Part shown: piece by piece, positions 8,479 through 16,504 of the stretch
Numbering within the stretch: the stretch's first letter is position 1
How the letters are laid out: every line of letters starts with the position of its first letter
DNA from: CAZYQW01 sp964649825
GTDB lineage: Bacteria; Planctomycetota; B15-G4; JADJEK01
Length of the DNA stretch: 30,798 nt
Reading direction: 5' to 3'
Assembly: GCA_964649825.1 (NCBI GenBank)
Contig: CAZYQW010000017.1
Coordinates: 1-30,798, forward strand
Made by a program: the position numbers and the translations under genes
The notes under the pieces: generated by a model
Database searches by the model: none
What the model saw: the letters and a program-made list of their open reading frames with translations, nothing else
Told to the model about the DNA's origin: nothing

Positions 8479-9140
8479 TCACCCCGCGCCGGCCGCGTTT
8501 CACGACCGAAAACCTCGCTGAAGCACGAGACGACGCCCGCGGCGACGTCCGCGACGGCCACCGGCGCGCCGAGGACGACGCTCATCGACGTCATCACGTC
8601 GGGCGCGAGGCCGCACGGCCGGAACGAGCGAAACGCGGAGAGGTCGTTCGACACGTTCAGAGCGAAGCCGTGATACGTCACCCATCGCCGGACGGCGACT
8701 CCGATCGAGGCGATCTTGTGCGAATCGACCCACACTCCGGTGTGCGGGGGGTCGCGACGTCCCGCGATCCCGAAGCGCGCCACCGCGCGGATCAGGACCT
8801 CCTCGAGGTCGCGGAGGTAGCGGTGCAGGTCCCGTTCGTCCTCGCGGAGCGCGAGGATCGGGTAGCCGACGAGCTGTCCCGGACCATGGAACGTCGCCTC
8901 GCCGCCGCGCTCGACCTCGACGACCGGGAACGGAACGTCCGCCGCCGCGCTCGCATCGGCGCCGCGACCGACGGTGACGATCGGGTCGTGCTCGACGAGG
9001 ACGAGGCGGTCCTCGATCTCGGCCCGCGCGCGACGCGACACGAGGTCGTGCTGAAGCGCCAGCGTCTCGGCGTACGGAGCCGGCCCGAGGTCCATCACCT
9101 CGAGCCATCGGCCCGCGCTCTGACGCTCCGTTTCGGTCAT
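8475..9140 (-). CDS. lipB: Octanoyl-(acyl carrier protein):protein octanoyltransferase
   Basis: LipB moves octanoate from acyl carrier protein to the lipoyl-domain lysine of E2 proteins, the first step of lipoate assembly; LipA then adds the two sulfurs. This 221-residue protein has the family motifs RGGEATFHGPGQLVGYPI (about 78-95), the active-site Lys142 (SHKIASIGVAV) and the acyl-carrying Cys176 (RPCGL). The ATG at 9140 shares one base with the lpdA stop (TGATG). Being in the same block as its target E2, with lipA at the head, makes the role clear. The last residues overlap the proposed GTG of the SirB1-like gene. Confidence 0.96.
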   Translation of the reverse strand: MTETERQSAGRWLEVMDLGPAPYAETLALQHDLVSRRARAEIEDRLVLVEHDPIVTVGRGADASAAADVPFPVVEVERGGEATFHGPGQLVGYPILALREDERDLHRYLRDLEEVLIRAVARFGIAGRRDPPHTGVWVDSHKIASIGVAVRRWVTYHGFALNVSNDLSAFRSFRPCGLAPDVMTSMSVVLGAPVAVADVAAGVVSCFSEVFGRETRPARGE

Positions 9141-10543
9141 CACTTCTGGAAGATGTGGATCGCCTTGCCCATCGCCGCCTCGGCCGCCTCCATGATCGTC
9201 TCCGGCAGCGTCGGGTGCGCGTGCACCGTCAGCGCGACGTCCTCGAGCGTCGCGCCCATCTCGATCGCGAGCCCCATCTCGGCGATGATCTCGCTCGCTT
9301 CGGGGCCCACGATGTGGGCGCCGAGCACGAGCCCGGTCCCCTTTTCGGCGACCAGCTTCGTGAAGCCGTCGGTCTCGTTCAGCGAGAGCGCGCGACCGGA
9401 GGCCGCGAACGGGAACTTGCCGACGACGACGTCGATCCCCTTCTCCTTCGCCTCCGCCTCGGTCATGCCGACGGAAGCGATCTCCGGATCGGTGAAGACG
9501 ACGGCGGGGACGCACTTGTAGTCGCGGGCGACGTTCTTCCCCGCGACGACCTCGGCCGCGACGATTCCCTCGTGCGACGCCTTGTGCGCGAGCATCGGCT
9601 GGCCGGCGACGTCGCCGATCGCGTAGACGTTGGGGACGTTCGTCCGCTGCTGCGTGTCGACGGCGACGAACCCGCGATCATCGACCTTCACGCCGGCGCG
9701 CTCCAGGCCGAGCTCCTGGCCGAGCGGCCGGCGGCCGACGGTGGACAGGATGACGTCGCACTCGATCGAGTCCTTGCCCTTCTTGCCCTCGACGTGGACG
9801 ACCACGGCGCCGTTCTTCTCCTCCATCCCGACCGCGCGCGTCTCGGTCAGCACGTTCACCTTGCGCTTCTTCAGGTTGCGCGCCACGACTTTCGCGCAGT
9901 CCGGCTCGATGCCGGGCAGGATGGTGCCGGTGAGCTCGACGACCGTCACCTCGGCGCCGAGCTTGCGCCAGTACGTGCCGATCTCGAGGCCGATGTAACC
10001 ACCCCCGAGCACGACGACCCGCTTCGGGAGCTCGCGGCAAGCGAGCGCCTCGGTCGAGCCCATCACGCGCTTGCCGTCGATCGGGAACGCGGGAAGCTGG
10101 ATCGGCGCGGAGCCGGTCGCGACGATGCAGTCCTCGAACTCGAGCGTCTCGATCCCGGCCTTTCCCTTCACTTCGACCGTGTTCCGGCCGGTGAAGGTGG
10201 CGCTGCCGAAGACCGTCTCCGCCCCGTTCGACTTCAGGAGGCCGCCGACTCCGTCGGTGAGGCGCTTCACGACCGATGCCTTCCAGTCGATCAGCTTGTC
10301 GAGGTCGACGCGGACGTTGTCGGCGAGGATCCCCATCGACTCGCCGTGCTTCACCTTGTCGAAGAGGCTGCCCGCGTGGATCAGCGCCTTCGACGGGATG
10401 CAGCCGACGTTGAGGCAGACGCCGCCCAGGAACTCCCGCTCCACGACGGTGACCTTGCGCCCGTTCTGCGCGGCGCGAATCGCGGCGACGTAGCCGCCGG
10501 GTCCGGCACCAATGACGAGCGTCTGCACCTTGCGACTGGCCAT
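9140..10543 (-). CDS. lpdA: Dihydrolipoyl dehydrogenase (E3)
   Basis: E3 reoxidises the dihydrolipoyl arm of E2 and passes electrons through FAD to NAD+. This 467-residue protein has the FAD-binding GAGPGGYVAA (12-21), the redox disulfide Cys43-Cys48 (CLNVGCIPS), the NAD-binding GGGYIGLEIG, and the C-terminal dimer-interface base pair His443 and Glu448 (HAHPTLPE). Length is normal for the family, and no extra lipoyl domain is attached to its N-terminus. The ATG at 10543 is preceded by a GGAGAGAGAGGA purine run. It lies 48 bases after the second E1-alpha gene and one base overlaps lipB, so it is dedicated to this complex in position, though it could also serve other 2-oxo acid dehydrogenases. 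Confidence 0.97.
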   Translation of the reverse strand: MASRKVQTLVIGAGPGGYVAAIRAAQNGRKVTVVEREFLGGVCLNVGCIPSKALIHAGSLFDKVKHGESMGILADNVRVDLDKLIDWKASVVKRLTDGVGGLLKSNGAETVFGSATFTGRNTVEVKGKAGIETLEFEDCIVATGSAPIQLPAFPIDGKRVMGSTEALACRELPKRVVVLGGGYIGLEIGTYWRKLGAEVTVVELTGTILPGIEPDCAKVVARNLKKRKVNVLTETRAVGMEEKNGAVVVHVEGKKGKDSIECDVILSTVGRRPLGQELGLERAGVKVDDRGFVAVDTQQRTNVPNVYAIGDVAGQPMLAHKASHEGIVAAEVVAGKNVARDYKCVPAVVFTDPEIASVGMTEAEAKEKGIDVVVGKFPFAASGRALSLNETDGFTKLVAEKGTGLVLGAHIVGPEASEIIAEMGLAIEMGATLEDVALTVHAHPTLPETIMEAAEAAMGKAIHIFQK

Positions 10544-10591
10544 GCGTCCTCTCTCTCCGGGTTCGTTCGGTTCGGCCGCGGTCGAGCGGCA

Positions 10592-11698
10592 TCAGGCTCC
10601 AAGGTCGCGGAGCGTGCGATCGAGCTGTTCCGTCAGGTGCGCGGGCACGTCGGCGTAGACGTCGCTCACGAGCGTCGATGGATCGACCGGCGGCTTCGCC
10701 TCCGCGTCGCGCACCGCCCGCGCAATCCTTCCGTTCACCTCGCCCTCCCAGTCCTCCTGGTGCTGAGCGTCCCAGAGCCCGCGCGACTCGAGGAACGCGC
10801 GCATCCGGACGATCGGGTCCTTCGCGGTCCACGCCTTCACCTCGGCCTCGTCGCGGTAGCGCGTCGGATCGTCCGAGGACGAGTGCCCGAGCACGCGATA
10901 GGTGAGAAGCTCGACGAGGGTCGGCCCGTCGCCGCGCCGCGCACGCTCGACCGCCTCGCGCGTGGCGGTGTACACGGCGAGCGCGTCGTTCCCGTCGACC
11001 CGGATCGACGGCATGCCGTACGCGACCGCCTTCTGGGCGATGGTCCTCGACGCCGTCTGCTTCGAGACCGGCACGGAGATCGCCCACTGGTTGTTCTGAC
11101 AGATCAGCACGCAGGGCGCCTTGAAGACCGCGGCGAAGTTCATCGCGACGTGGAAGTCGGTGGCCGACGTGGCTCCGTCGCCGAGGTACCCGGCGACGAC
11201 GACGTCGTCCCCCCGGATCCTCGCCGCCATCGCGGCGCCGACCGCGTGCGGGATCTGCGTCCCGATCACGCTCGACATCGCCACGTAGTTCCCCTCGCGG
11301 AACGAGTAATGGCACGGCATCTGGCGGCCGTGCGCGCGGTCGCCCGCGTTGCCGAGGCACTGGGCGACCATCTCCTCGAGCGGAAGACCGCGGTAGAGCG
11401 CGCAGCCCGCTTCCCGCAGGGCGGGCAGGATCCAGTCACGATCCTCGAACGCGGCGCAGGACGCGATCGTCGCCGCCTCCTGACCCGTCGTCGGTCCCCA
11501 GAACCCGATCCGCCCCTGACGCTGCATGAGCAGCATGCGGTGATCGAGCTCTCGCAGCAGGACCATGCCGCGGAAGATGCGGAGCAGCAGCTCGTCGGCG
11601 ATGCCGACGTCCTTCGACTTCGGGACCGAGTTCTCGTCCGACAGCACGCGGAAGAGGTCCGGCTCGGCCTCCCGCTTCCGGGTCCGCACGTCCGCCAC
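10592..11698 (-). CDS. 2-oxo acid dehydrogenase E1 component, alpha subunit (second paralogue)
   Basis: The alpha subunit of alpha2-beta2 E1 binds thiamine diphosphate and decarboxylates pyruvate or a branched-chain 2-oxo acid. This 368-residue copy has the thiamine motif GDGATS (173-178) ending at NN (202-203), and the loop HSSSDDPTRYR, which is more like branched-chain enzymes than classical pyruvate ones. It starts with a GTG placed directly after the E2 stop (no gap), so it is probably co-translated with E2. A clear paralogue lies at 14290-15408 and only one beta gene exists nearby. Whether both alphas share that beta, or this one has a different substrate range, cannot be told from sequence. 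Confidence 0.92.
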   Translation of the reverse strand: MADVRTRKREAEPDLFRVLSDENSVPKSKDVGIADELLLRIFRGMVLLRELDHRMLLMQRQGRIGFWGPTTGQEAATIASCAAFEDRDWILPALREAGCALYRGLPLEEMVAQCLGNAGDRAHGRQMPCHYSFREGNYVAMSSVIGTQIPHAVGAAMAARIRGDDVVVAGYLGDGATSATDFHVAMNFAAVFKAPCVLICQNNQWAISVPVSKQTASRTIAQKAVAYGMPSIRVDGNDALAVYTATREAVERARRGDGPTLVELLTYRVLGHSSSDDPTRYRDEAEVKAWTAKDPIVRMRAFLESRGLWDAQHQEDWEGEVNGRIARAVRDAEAKPPVDPSTLVSDVYADVPAHLTEQLDRTLRDLGA

Positions 11699-13177
11699 TT
11701 ACACGCCCTCGAGCAGGAGCAGCTTCGGGTTCTCGAGCAGCCGCTTCACCACGTTCATGAACCGCGCGCCGTCCGCGCCGTCGACCACGCGGTGGTCGAT
11801 CGAGATCGATAGGTACATGACGTCACCGATCTCGATGCGCTCGTCCCGCACGACCGGGCGGCGATAGATCTTGTGGATGCCCACGATCGCGACCTCGGGG
11901 ACGTTGATCACGGGCGTCGCGAAGAGCCCGCCGATGTTCCCCGCGTTGGTGATCGTGAAGGTCCCGCCGCGGAGGTCGTCGAGGGCGATCTTCTGGTCGC
12001 GGGCCGCCGTCGCGACCCGCTCGACCTCGCGCGCGATGTCGAGCATCGAGCGCCGGTCGACCGCCTTGACGACGGGGACGACGAGGCCGGCGTCGGTGTC
12101 GACCGCGATGCCGAAGTTGTAGTCGTGGCGGATCACGATCTCGGAGCGCTCCTCGTCGAGCGTCGCGTTCAGCGTCGGCACCTGTCGCAAACCGGCGACG
12201 ATCGCCTTCATGATGAATGGAAGGTAGGTCAGCTTGACGCCTCGCTCGGAGGCGAGCTCCTTCATCTCGCGCCGCAGGCCCACCAGCTCGGTGACGTCGA
12301 TCTCCTCGACGTACGTGAAGTGGGCGGCGGTCCGCTTCGACCGGGCCATGTGCTCGGCGATCTTCTTGCGCAACCCGCGCAGCGGGATCCGCTCCTCCGA
12401 GCCGGTCGGGGTCGGGGTCGTCGCGGGCGGCATCGGCCGCGGCGCCGCGGCGGAGCCAGGCCGGGACGCGGGGGCTTCCGCCTTCGACGCCTTCGACGTG
12501 GGTGACGCGGGCGCCGCGCTCGAGGCCGGTGCCGACGTCTGGGCTCGTTCCACGTCCTCGCGCGTCACGCGCCCGCGCGGACCGGTGCCGTGAATCGCAC
12601 GGATGTCGACGCCGTGCTCGCGCGCGAGCTTGCGCGTGGCCGGAGTGGCCAGCACGGGGCCGCTCGTGGCGGCGGCCGGATGCGCGGCCGGAGCCTCCTC
12701 CGCCGCGCCGCGGCTCACGCGACTCGGCCCGGCCGAGTGGGTGGCGACTCGCTCCGGCTCGGGTCGCGGCTCGGGCGCGCGTCTCTCTTCCGAGCGCTCC
12801 TCCGGCGCGGCCTTCTCGGGCGCCTCCTTCTCGGGCGCCTCCTTCTCGGGCAACGCTTTCTCGGGCAACGCTTTCTCGGGCGCCGCTTTCTCGGCCGCTT
12901 GCTTGCCGTTGTCCGCCGACGCCGCGCCGCCGCCGCCCGATCCGTCGTCGATCACGATGATCGTCGCGCCGACGAGGACGGTCTCGCCCTCGCCCGCGTT
13001 CAGCGACTGAACGGTGCCGGTGTAGGGAGAGGTGATCTCGACCGTCGCCTTGTCCGTCATCACCTCGGCGATCGGCTGGTCCTCGGAGACCGCGTCGCCT
13101 TCCTTCACGAGCCAGCGAACGATCTCGCCCTCGTGGATGCCTTCACCGATGTCGGGGAGCTTGAATTCCTTGACCAC
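11699..13177 (-). CDS. 2-oxo acid dehydrogenase E2 component (dihydrolipoamide acyltransferase)
   Basis: E2 forms the core of the complex and transfers the acyl group from lipoyl to CoA. The 492 residues show one lipoyl domain (1-78) with the target Lys43 in MTDKATVEI, and a long Ala/Pro/Glu/Lys linker (about 80-170). A peripheral subunit-binding domain follows (about 172-213, LATPATRKLAREHGVDI), then a second Ala/Pro linker and the catalytic domain with His462 and Asp466 in IDHRVVDG. The GTG start at 13177 has a strong AAGGAGG site. The linker carries five-residue repeats encoded by 15-base DNA repeats. Substrate is not resolved: pyruvate or branched-chain acyl groups are both possible. Confidence 0.95.
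   Translation of the reverse strand: MVKEFKLPDIGEGIHEGEIVRWLVKEGDAVSEDQPIAEVMTDKATVEITSPYTGTVQSLNAGEGETVLVGATIIVIDDGSGGGGAASADNGKQAAEKAAPEKALPEKALPEKEAPEKEAPEKAAPEERSEERRAPEPRPEPERVATHSAGPSRVSRGAAEEAPAAHPAAATSGPVLATPATRKLAREHGVDIRAIHGTGPRGRVTREDVERAQTSAPASSAAPASPTSKASKAEAPASRPGSAAAPRPMPPATTPTPTGSEERIPLRGLRKKIAEHMARSKRTAAHFTYVEEIDVTELVGLRREMKELASERGVKLTYLPFIMKAIVAGLRQVPTLNATLDEERSEIVIRHDYNFGIAVDTDAGLVVPVVKAVDRRSMLDIAREVERVATAARDQKIALDDLRGGTFTITNAGNIGGLFATPVINVPEVAIVGIHKIYRRPVVRDERIEIGDVMYLSISIDHRVVDGADGARFMNVVKRLLENPKLLLLEGV
12809..12898. repeat. Six tandem 15-bp units inside the E2 linker
   Basis: Six contiguous 15-base units on the plus strand share the core CTTTCTCGGGC or CCTTCTCGGGC. In the minus-strand reading frame they encode repeats of the form PEK plus two residues (PEKAL, PEKEA, PEKAA), so the array lengthens the flexible swinging-arm linker by five residues per unit without shifting the frame. 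Units 1-3 differ from units 4-6 at a few bases, which suggests stepwise duplication. Confidence 0.9.
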
Positions 13178-13181
13178 GACC

Positions 13182-13188
13182 CCTCCTT
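13182..13188 (-). promoter_or_regulatory. Strong ribosome binding site of the E2 gene
   Basis: AAGGAGG lies four bases before the GTG at 13177. It selects this non-ATG start, which places the lipoyl-domain sequence at the very N-terminus as expected. Confidence 0.75.
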
Positions 13189-13192
13189 GGGC

Positions 13193-14167
13193 TCAGAAGT
13201 GCACCGCGTGCTCGATCGCCGCCTGGACCCGCTTCGCGTCGGGCATGTAGACGTGCTCGAGGGAGTACGGGAACGGCGTGTCGAACCCGGTCACGCGCAG
13301 GACCGGAGCCTCGAGCGACTCGATCGCCTTCTCGGAGACGATCGCCGCGATCTCCGACGCGAGACCGCAGATACGGGGCGCCTCTTGGACGACGACGCAG
13401 CGGCCCGTCTTGCGGACCGACTCGAGGAACGCGTCCTCGTCGAGCGGCAGCAACGTGCGCAGGTCGATGATCTCGGCGCTGATCTCCTTCGACTGCGCGG
13501 CCTCGGCCGCCTTCTCGCAGATCGAGACCATCGCTCCCCACGTGACGACGGTGACGTCGCGCCCCTCGCGCACGAGTCGCGCCTCGCCGAGGGGAACCGT
13601 GTACGGTCCGTCGGGGACCTCCTCCTTGATCGAACGGTAGATCCGCTTCGGCTCGAGGAAGAGGACCGGGTCCTCGTCGCGGATCGAGGAGATCAGCAGT
13701 CCCTTCGCGTCGTACGGCGTCGACGGCATCACGACCTTCAGGCCGGGGGTGTGGCAGAAGTACGCCTCGGGGCTCTGCGAGTGGTAGTGCCCGCCGCGGA
13801 TGCCGCCGCCGGTCGGGGTGCGGATCGTCATCGGCACCGTGAACTCGCCGCCCGAGCGGTAGCGCATCTTCGCCGCCTCGGAGACGATCTGGTCGAACGC
13901 GGGATAGATGAAGTCGGAGAACTGGATCTCCGGAACCGGGCGCAGGCCGTAGACGGCCATCCCGATCGCGGTGCCGATGATGCCGGACTCGGCGAGCGGC
14001 GTGTCGAAGCAGCGATCCTCGCCGAACTGCTCCTGCAGTCCCTCGGTCGCACGAAACACGCCGCCGTTCTTGCCGACGTCCTCGCCGAGCACCACGACGC
14101 TCTCGTCCCGCGCCATCTCGTCCTTCAGTGCGTGGTTCACCGCTTGCAAGAGGGTGAGCGTTGCCAT
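13193..14167 (-). CDS. 2-oxo acid dehydrogenase E1 component, beta subunit
   Basis: The beta subunit completes the E1 thiamine site and carries the transketolase pyrimidine-binding and C-terminal domains. The 324 residues have the family length and landmarks: VVVLGEDVGKNGGVF (about 25-39), DTPLAESGIIGTAIG, PEIQFSDFIYPA, and a C-terminal EAPVLRVTGFDTPFP. The open frame continues to 14215, but the ATG at 14167 has GAGGAG four bases upstream and begins at the conserved N-terminus (MATLTLLQAVNHAL), so it is preferred. It lies 15 bases before the E2 gene. It is the only beta gene in the window, yet two alpha genes are present. Confidence 0.95.
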   Translation of the reverse strand: MATLTLLQAVNHALKDEMARDESVVVLGEDVGKNGGVFRATEGLQEQFGEDRCFDTPLAESGIIGTAIGMAVYGLRPVPEIQFSDFIYPAFDQIVSEAAKMRYRSGGEFTVPMTIRTPTGGGIRGGHYHSQSPEAYFCHTPGLKVVMPSTPYDAKGLLISSIRDEDPVLFLEPKRIYRSIKEEVPDGPYTVPLGEARLVREGRDVTVVTWGAMVSICEKAAEAAQSKEISAEIIDLRTLLPLDEDAFLESVRKTGRCVVVQEAPRICGLASEIAAIVSEKAIESLEAPVLRVTGFDTPFPYSLEHVYMPDAKRVQAAIEHAVHF

Positions 14168-14171
14168 CAGT

Positions 14172-14177
14172 CTCCTC
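14172..14177 (-). promoter_or_regulatory. Ribosome binding site deciding the E1-beta start
   Basis: GAGGAG followed by ACTG and ATG at 14167 supports the shorter start over the in-frame codon at 14215. Confidence 0.7.
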
Positions 14178-14289
14178 GTCTCGAAAGGATCGCGCGTCCG
14201 CCCCATCCATGTCATCCAGGGACCAAGGGACTCGGGACGCCGCCGACCTGGGTATCTGCGCCTTCTGGAACTCGCGCCGTTCTACATCG

Positions 14290-15408
14290 CTACAGAGGGA
14301 ACGCCGCGTCGGCGTCCATCTCGGCCGCGCCCGCCGTCCGCTCGAGCTGGATCAGCCGCTCCTGCTGTTCGCGCAGGTGCTTCGGCATCTCCGCGTAGAC
14401 GTCCTCGAACAGCGTCGAGCTCGCCGGCATGGGGACGCTCTCGGCGTGCTTCACCGCCTGAGCGATCTCGTCGTTGATCCGCTCCACGAGCTCGCCGTCG
14501 AGCGCGTCCTCCCACGTTCCCGTCTTCTTCATGAACGCCTTCAGCCGCTCGATCGGGTCCTTCGCCTGCCACTCCTCGAGCTGTCCGCTCGGGCGGTAGC
14601 GCGTCGGGTCGTCGGACGACGAGTGCGGACCGATGCGGAACGTCAGGGCCTCGATCAGCGTCGGACCCTCGCCGGCGCGCGCGCGTTCGGCCGCCTCGTG
14701 GGTCGCCTGGAAGACGGCGAGGACGTCGTTTCCATCGACGCGCACTCCCGGCATCCCGTAGGCGTCGGCCTTGACCGCGATCGAAGCGCTCGCCGTCTGT
14801 TGGGTGAGGGGGCAGGAGATCGCCCACTGGTTGTTCGAGCAGAAGAAGATGCAAGGCGACTTGAACACCCCGGCGAAGTTGAGCCCGGTGTGGAAGTCGT
14901 TCGACGAAGTGGCGCCGTCACCGAAATAGGTGATCGCGCACGCGCGCTTCTTCTGGATGCGCATCGCCATCGCCGCGCCGGCGGCCTGGACGATCTGCGT
15001 CCCGATCGGGCTCGAGATCGACACGAACCGTTGCGCGCGGAACGAGTAGTGGACCGGCATCTGGCGGCCCTTCGTCAGGTCCTCGGCGTTGCCGTACCAC
15101 TCGTTCACGACGTCCTGCAGCTTCGCGCCGAGCGTCAGCGCGGCGCCCGGCTCCCGGTACGACGGGAAGCACCAGTCCTCGTCGGTCAACGTGAACGCCG
15201 ACCCGACCGCGCAGGCCTCCTGGCCGATCGACGGCACGTAGAAGCCGATGCGCCCCTGCCGCTGCAGCTTCATCGCGCGGTCGTCCATCAGCCGCGTGGT
15301 GAGCATCAGCCGGTACATCTTGCGCACGGCGTCGTCGTCGAGCCCCTTGGGCAGCGCCGGCTTGCCGCGCGTCTTCGTCTCGAGAACCGTCAGGGGGTCG
15401 TTGCTCAT
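14290..15408 (-). CDS. 2-oxo acid dehydrogenase E1 component, alpha subunit (first paralogue)
   Basis: This 372-residue alpha subunit has the thiamine motif GDGATS (163-168) followed by LNFAGVFKSPCIFFCSNNQ and the loop HSSSDDPTRYR. It is collinear with the second alpha subunit over nearly its whole length, but the N- and C-terminal tails differ. Its ATG overlaps the lipA stop as ATGA, so it is coupled to lipA. The E1-beta gene follows after 122 bases in which I see no clear promoter or terminator. From position this copy is the natural partner of E1-beta. As with its paralogue, pyruvate and branched-chain 2-oxo acids are both possible substrates. Confidence 0.94.
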   Translation of the reverse strand: MSNDPLTVLETKTRGKPALPKGLDDDAVRKMYRLMLTTRLMDDRAMKLQRQGRIGFYVPSIGQEACAVGSAFTLTDEDWCFPSYREPGAALTLGAKLQDVVNEWYGNAEDLTKGRQMPVHYSFRAQRFVSISSPIGTQIVQAAGAAMAMRIQKKRACAITYFGDGATSSNDFHTGLNFAGVFKSPCIFFCSNNQWAISCPLTQQTASASIAVKADAYGMPGVRVDGNDVLAVFQATHEAAERARAGEGPTLIEALTFRIGPHSSSDDPTRYRPSGQLEEWQAKDPIERLKAFMKKTGTWEDALDGELVERINDEIAQAVKHAESVPMPASSTLFEDVYAEMPKHLREQQERLIQLERTAGAAEMDADAAFPL

Positions 15409-16328
15409 GCGCTTTCCTTCTGCGAACGGCGCCGTCCGAGGACCTCACGGAGGAAGTGCTCGCCGGCGCGGTAGCTCGAGCGCACGAGCGGACCCGCCGC
15501 GACGTAGAGGAAGCCCATCTGCAGGCCCTCTTCGCGCAGGCGGTCGAAGCTCGCCGGCTCGACGTATCTCTCGACGGGCAGGTGGCGCGGCGTCGGCCGC
15601 AGGTACTGCCCGAGCGTCAACAGGTCGACGCGCACGTCCCGAAGGTCGCTCATCGCGTCGACGATCTCGTCGTCGGTCTCGCCCACGCCGAGCATGAGCG
15701 AGGACTTGGTGTGGCGCTCCGGCGCGAGCTCCTTCGCGGCGCGAAGCACCTCGAGGGACTGGCGGTAGCTCGCCCGCCGGTCGCGCACGGCGGGAGTCAG
15801 GCGCTCGACCGCTTCGACGTTGTGCGCGAAGACGTCGGGGGCGGCGTCCAGCACGATCGCGAGCGCATCCCGGTTCCCCTGGAAATCTCCGGTCAGCACC
15901 TCGACGAGGATGTCTCGATCACGTTCCTTGATGGCGCGCACCGTGGCCGCGTAATGCGCGGCTCCCCCGTCCGGGAGGTCGTCGCGATCGACGGTGGTGA
16001 GGACCACGTACTGCAGCCCGAGGCCGACCACCGCGTCCGCGAGCTTCCGGGGCTCGTCCGCGTCGACGCGCCCCTTGGGGTTGCCGGTCTTCACCGCGCA
16101 GAACGCGCACGCGCGGGTGCATGTGTCGCCGAGGAGCATGAAGGTGGCGGTCCCGCCCGCCCAGCACTCGCCGATGTTCGGACAGCGCGCCTCCTCGCAG
16201 ACGGTGTGGAGGTTCCGCGCGCGGAGCTCCTCCTTGATTCGGAGGTAGCTCTCGCCACCCGGGGCCCGGACGCGAAGCCAAGCCGGCTTGCGGCCCGAGG
16301 GCACATCGAGATGGGCGCGCTTCAGCAC
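15405..16328 (-). CDS. lipA: Lipoyl synthase (radical SAM)
   Basis: LipA inserts two sulfur atoms into protein-bound octanoyl groups to form lipoyl. This 307-residue protein has both iron-sulfur sites: the auxiliary cluster cysteines 44, 49 and 55 (CEEARCPNIGEC) and the radical SAM cysteines 70, 74 and 77 (CTRACAFC). The C-terminal GPLVRSSYRAGE supplies the conserved serine ligand. The GTG at 16328 has GGAG about six bases upstream. It heads the minus-strand cluster and its stop overlaps the first E1-alpha start (ATGA). With lipB seven genes downstream, the cluster carries the complete route for lipoylating its own E2. A promoter is expected between 16329 and 16448 but I could not identify one with confidence. 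Confidence 0.97.
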   Translation of the reverse strand: MLKRAHLDVPSGRKPAWLRVRAPGGESYLRIKEELRARNLHTVCEEARCPNIGECWAGGTATFMLLGDTCTRACAFCAVKTGNPKGRVDADEPRKLADAVVGLGLQYVVLTTVDRDDLPDGGAAHYAATVRAIKERDRDILVEVLTGDFQGNRDALAIVLDAAPDVFAHNVEAVERLTPAVRDRRASYRQSLEVLRAAKELAPERHTKSSLMLGVGETDDEIVDAMSDLRDVRVDLLTLGQYLRPTPRHLPVERYVEPASFDRLREEGLQMGFLYVAAGPLVRSSYRAGEHFLREVLGRRRSQKESA

Positions 16329-16448
16329 GGACGACTCCGGATTCGAGGCCAGCCAAAACAGGGAGTTGGGCGGACCGGGTAGTACAGCAGATCCCGGTCC
16401 CCGTCTCCACTACGAACCCGACGTCCGGCCGTGATCGGACGCAGACGA

Positions 16449-16484
16449 CGAAAGGGCGTCGAGCTCGCGCTCGGCGCCCTTTCG
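16449..16484. terminator. Strong hairpin, candidate transcription terminator
   Basis: A 10-base perfect stem (16449-16458 with 16475-16484, CGAAAGGGCG and CGCCCTTTCG) continues through one G-T pair into a further 5-base stem (CGAGC and GCTCG) closed by a four-base loop, giving a nearly perfect 16-pair hairpin. It lies 20 bases past the stop of the minus-strand thioredoxin-like gene and upstream of lipA, so it could end that transcript before the lipA cluster. There is no clear U-tract after it on the minus strand, so termination is inferred from position and stability. Confidence 0.6.
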
Positions 16485-16504
16485 GTGATGGTAGCGCGCG
16501 ACGT

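Noticed and set aside
6085..8673. Plus-strand open frame of 862 codons opposite the aldehyde dehydrogenase and SirB1-like genes
   Set aside because: Same antisense effect: no recognisable motifs and full overlap with well-supported minus-strand genes.
9155..11812. Plus-strand open frame of 885 codons opposite lpdA and E1-alpha
   Set aside because: Antisense shadow of two enzymes with intact catalytic motifs.
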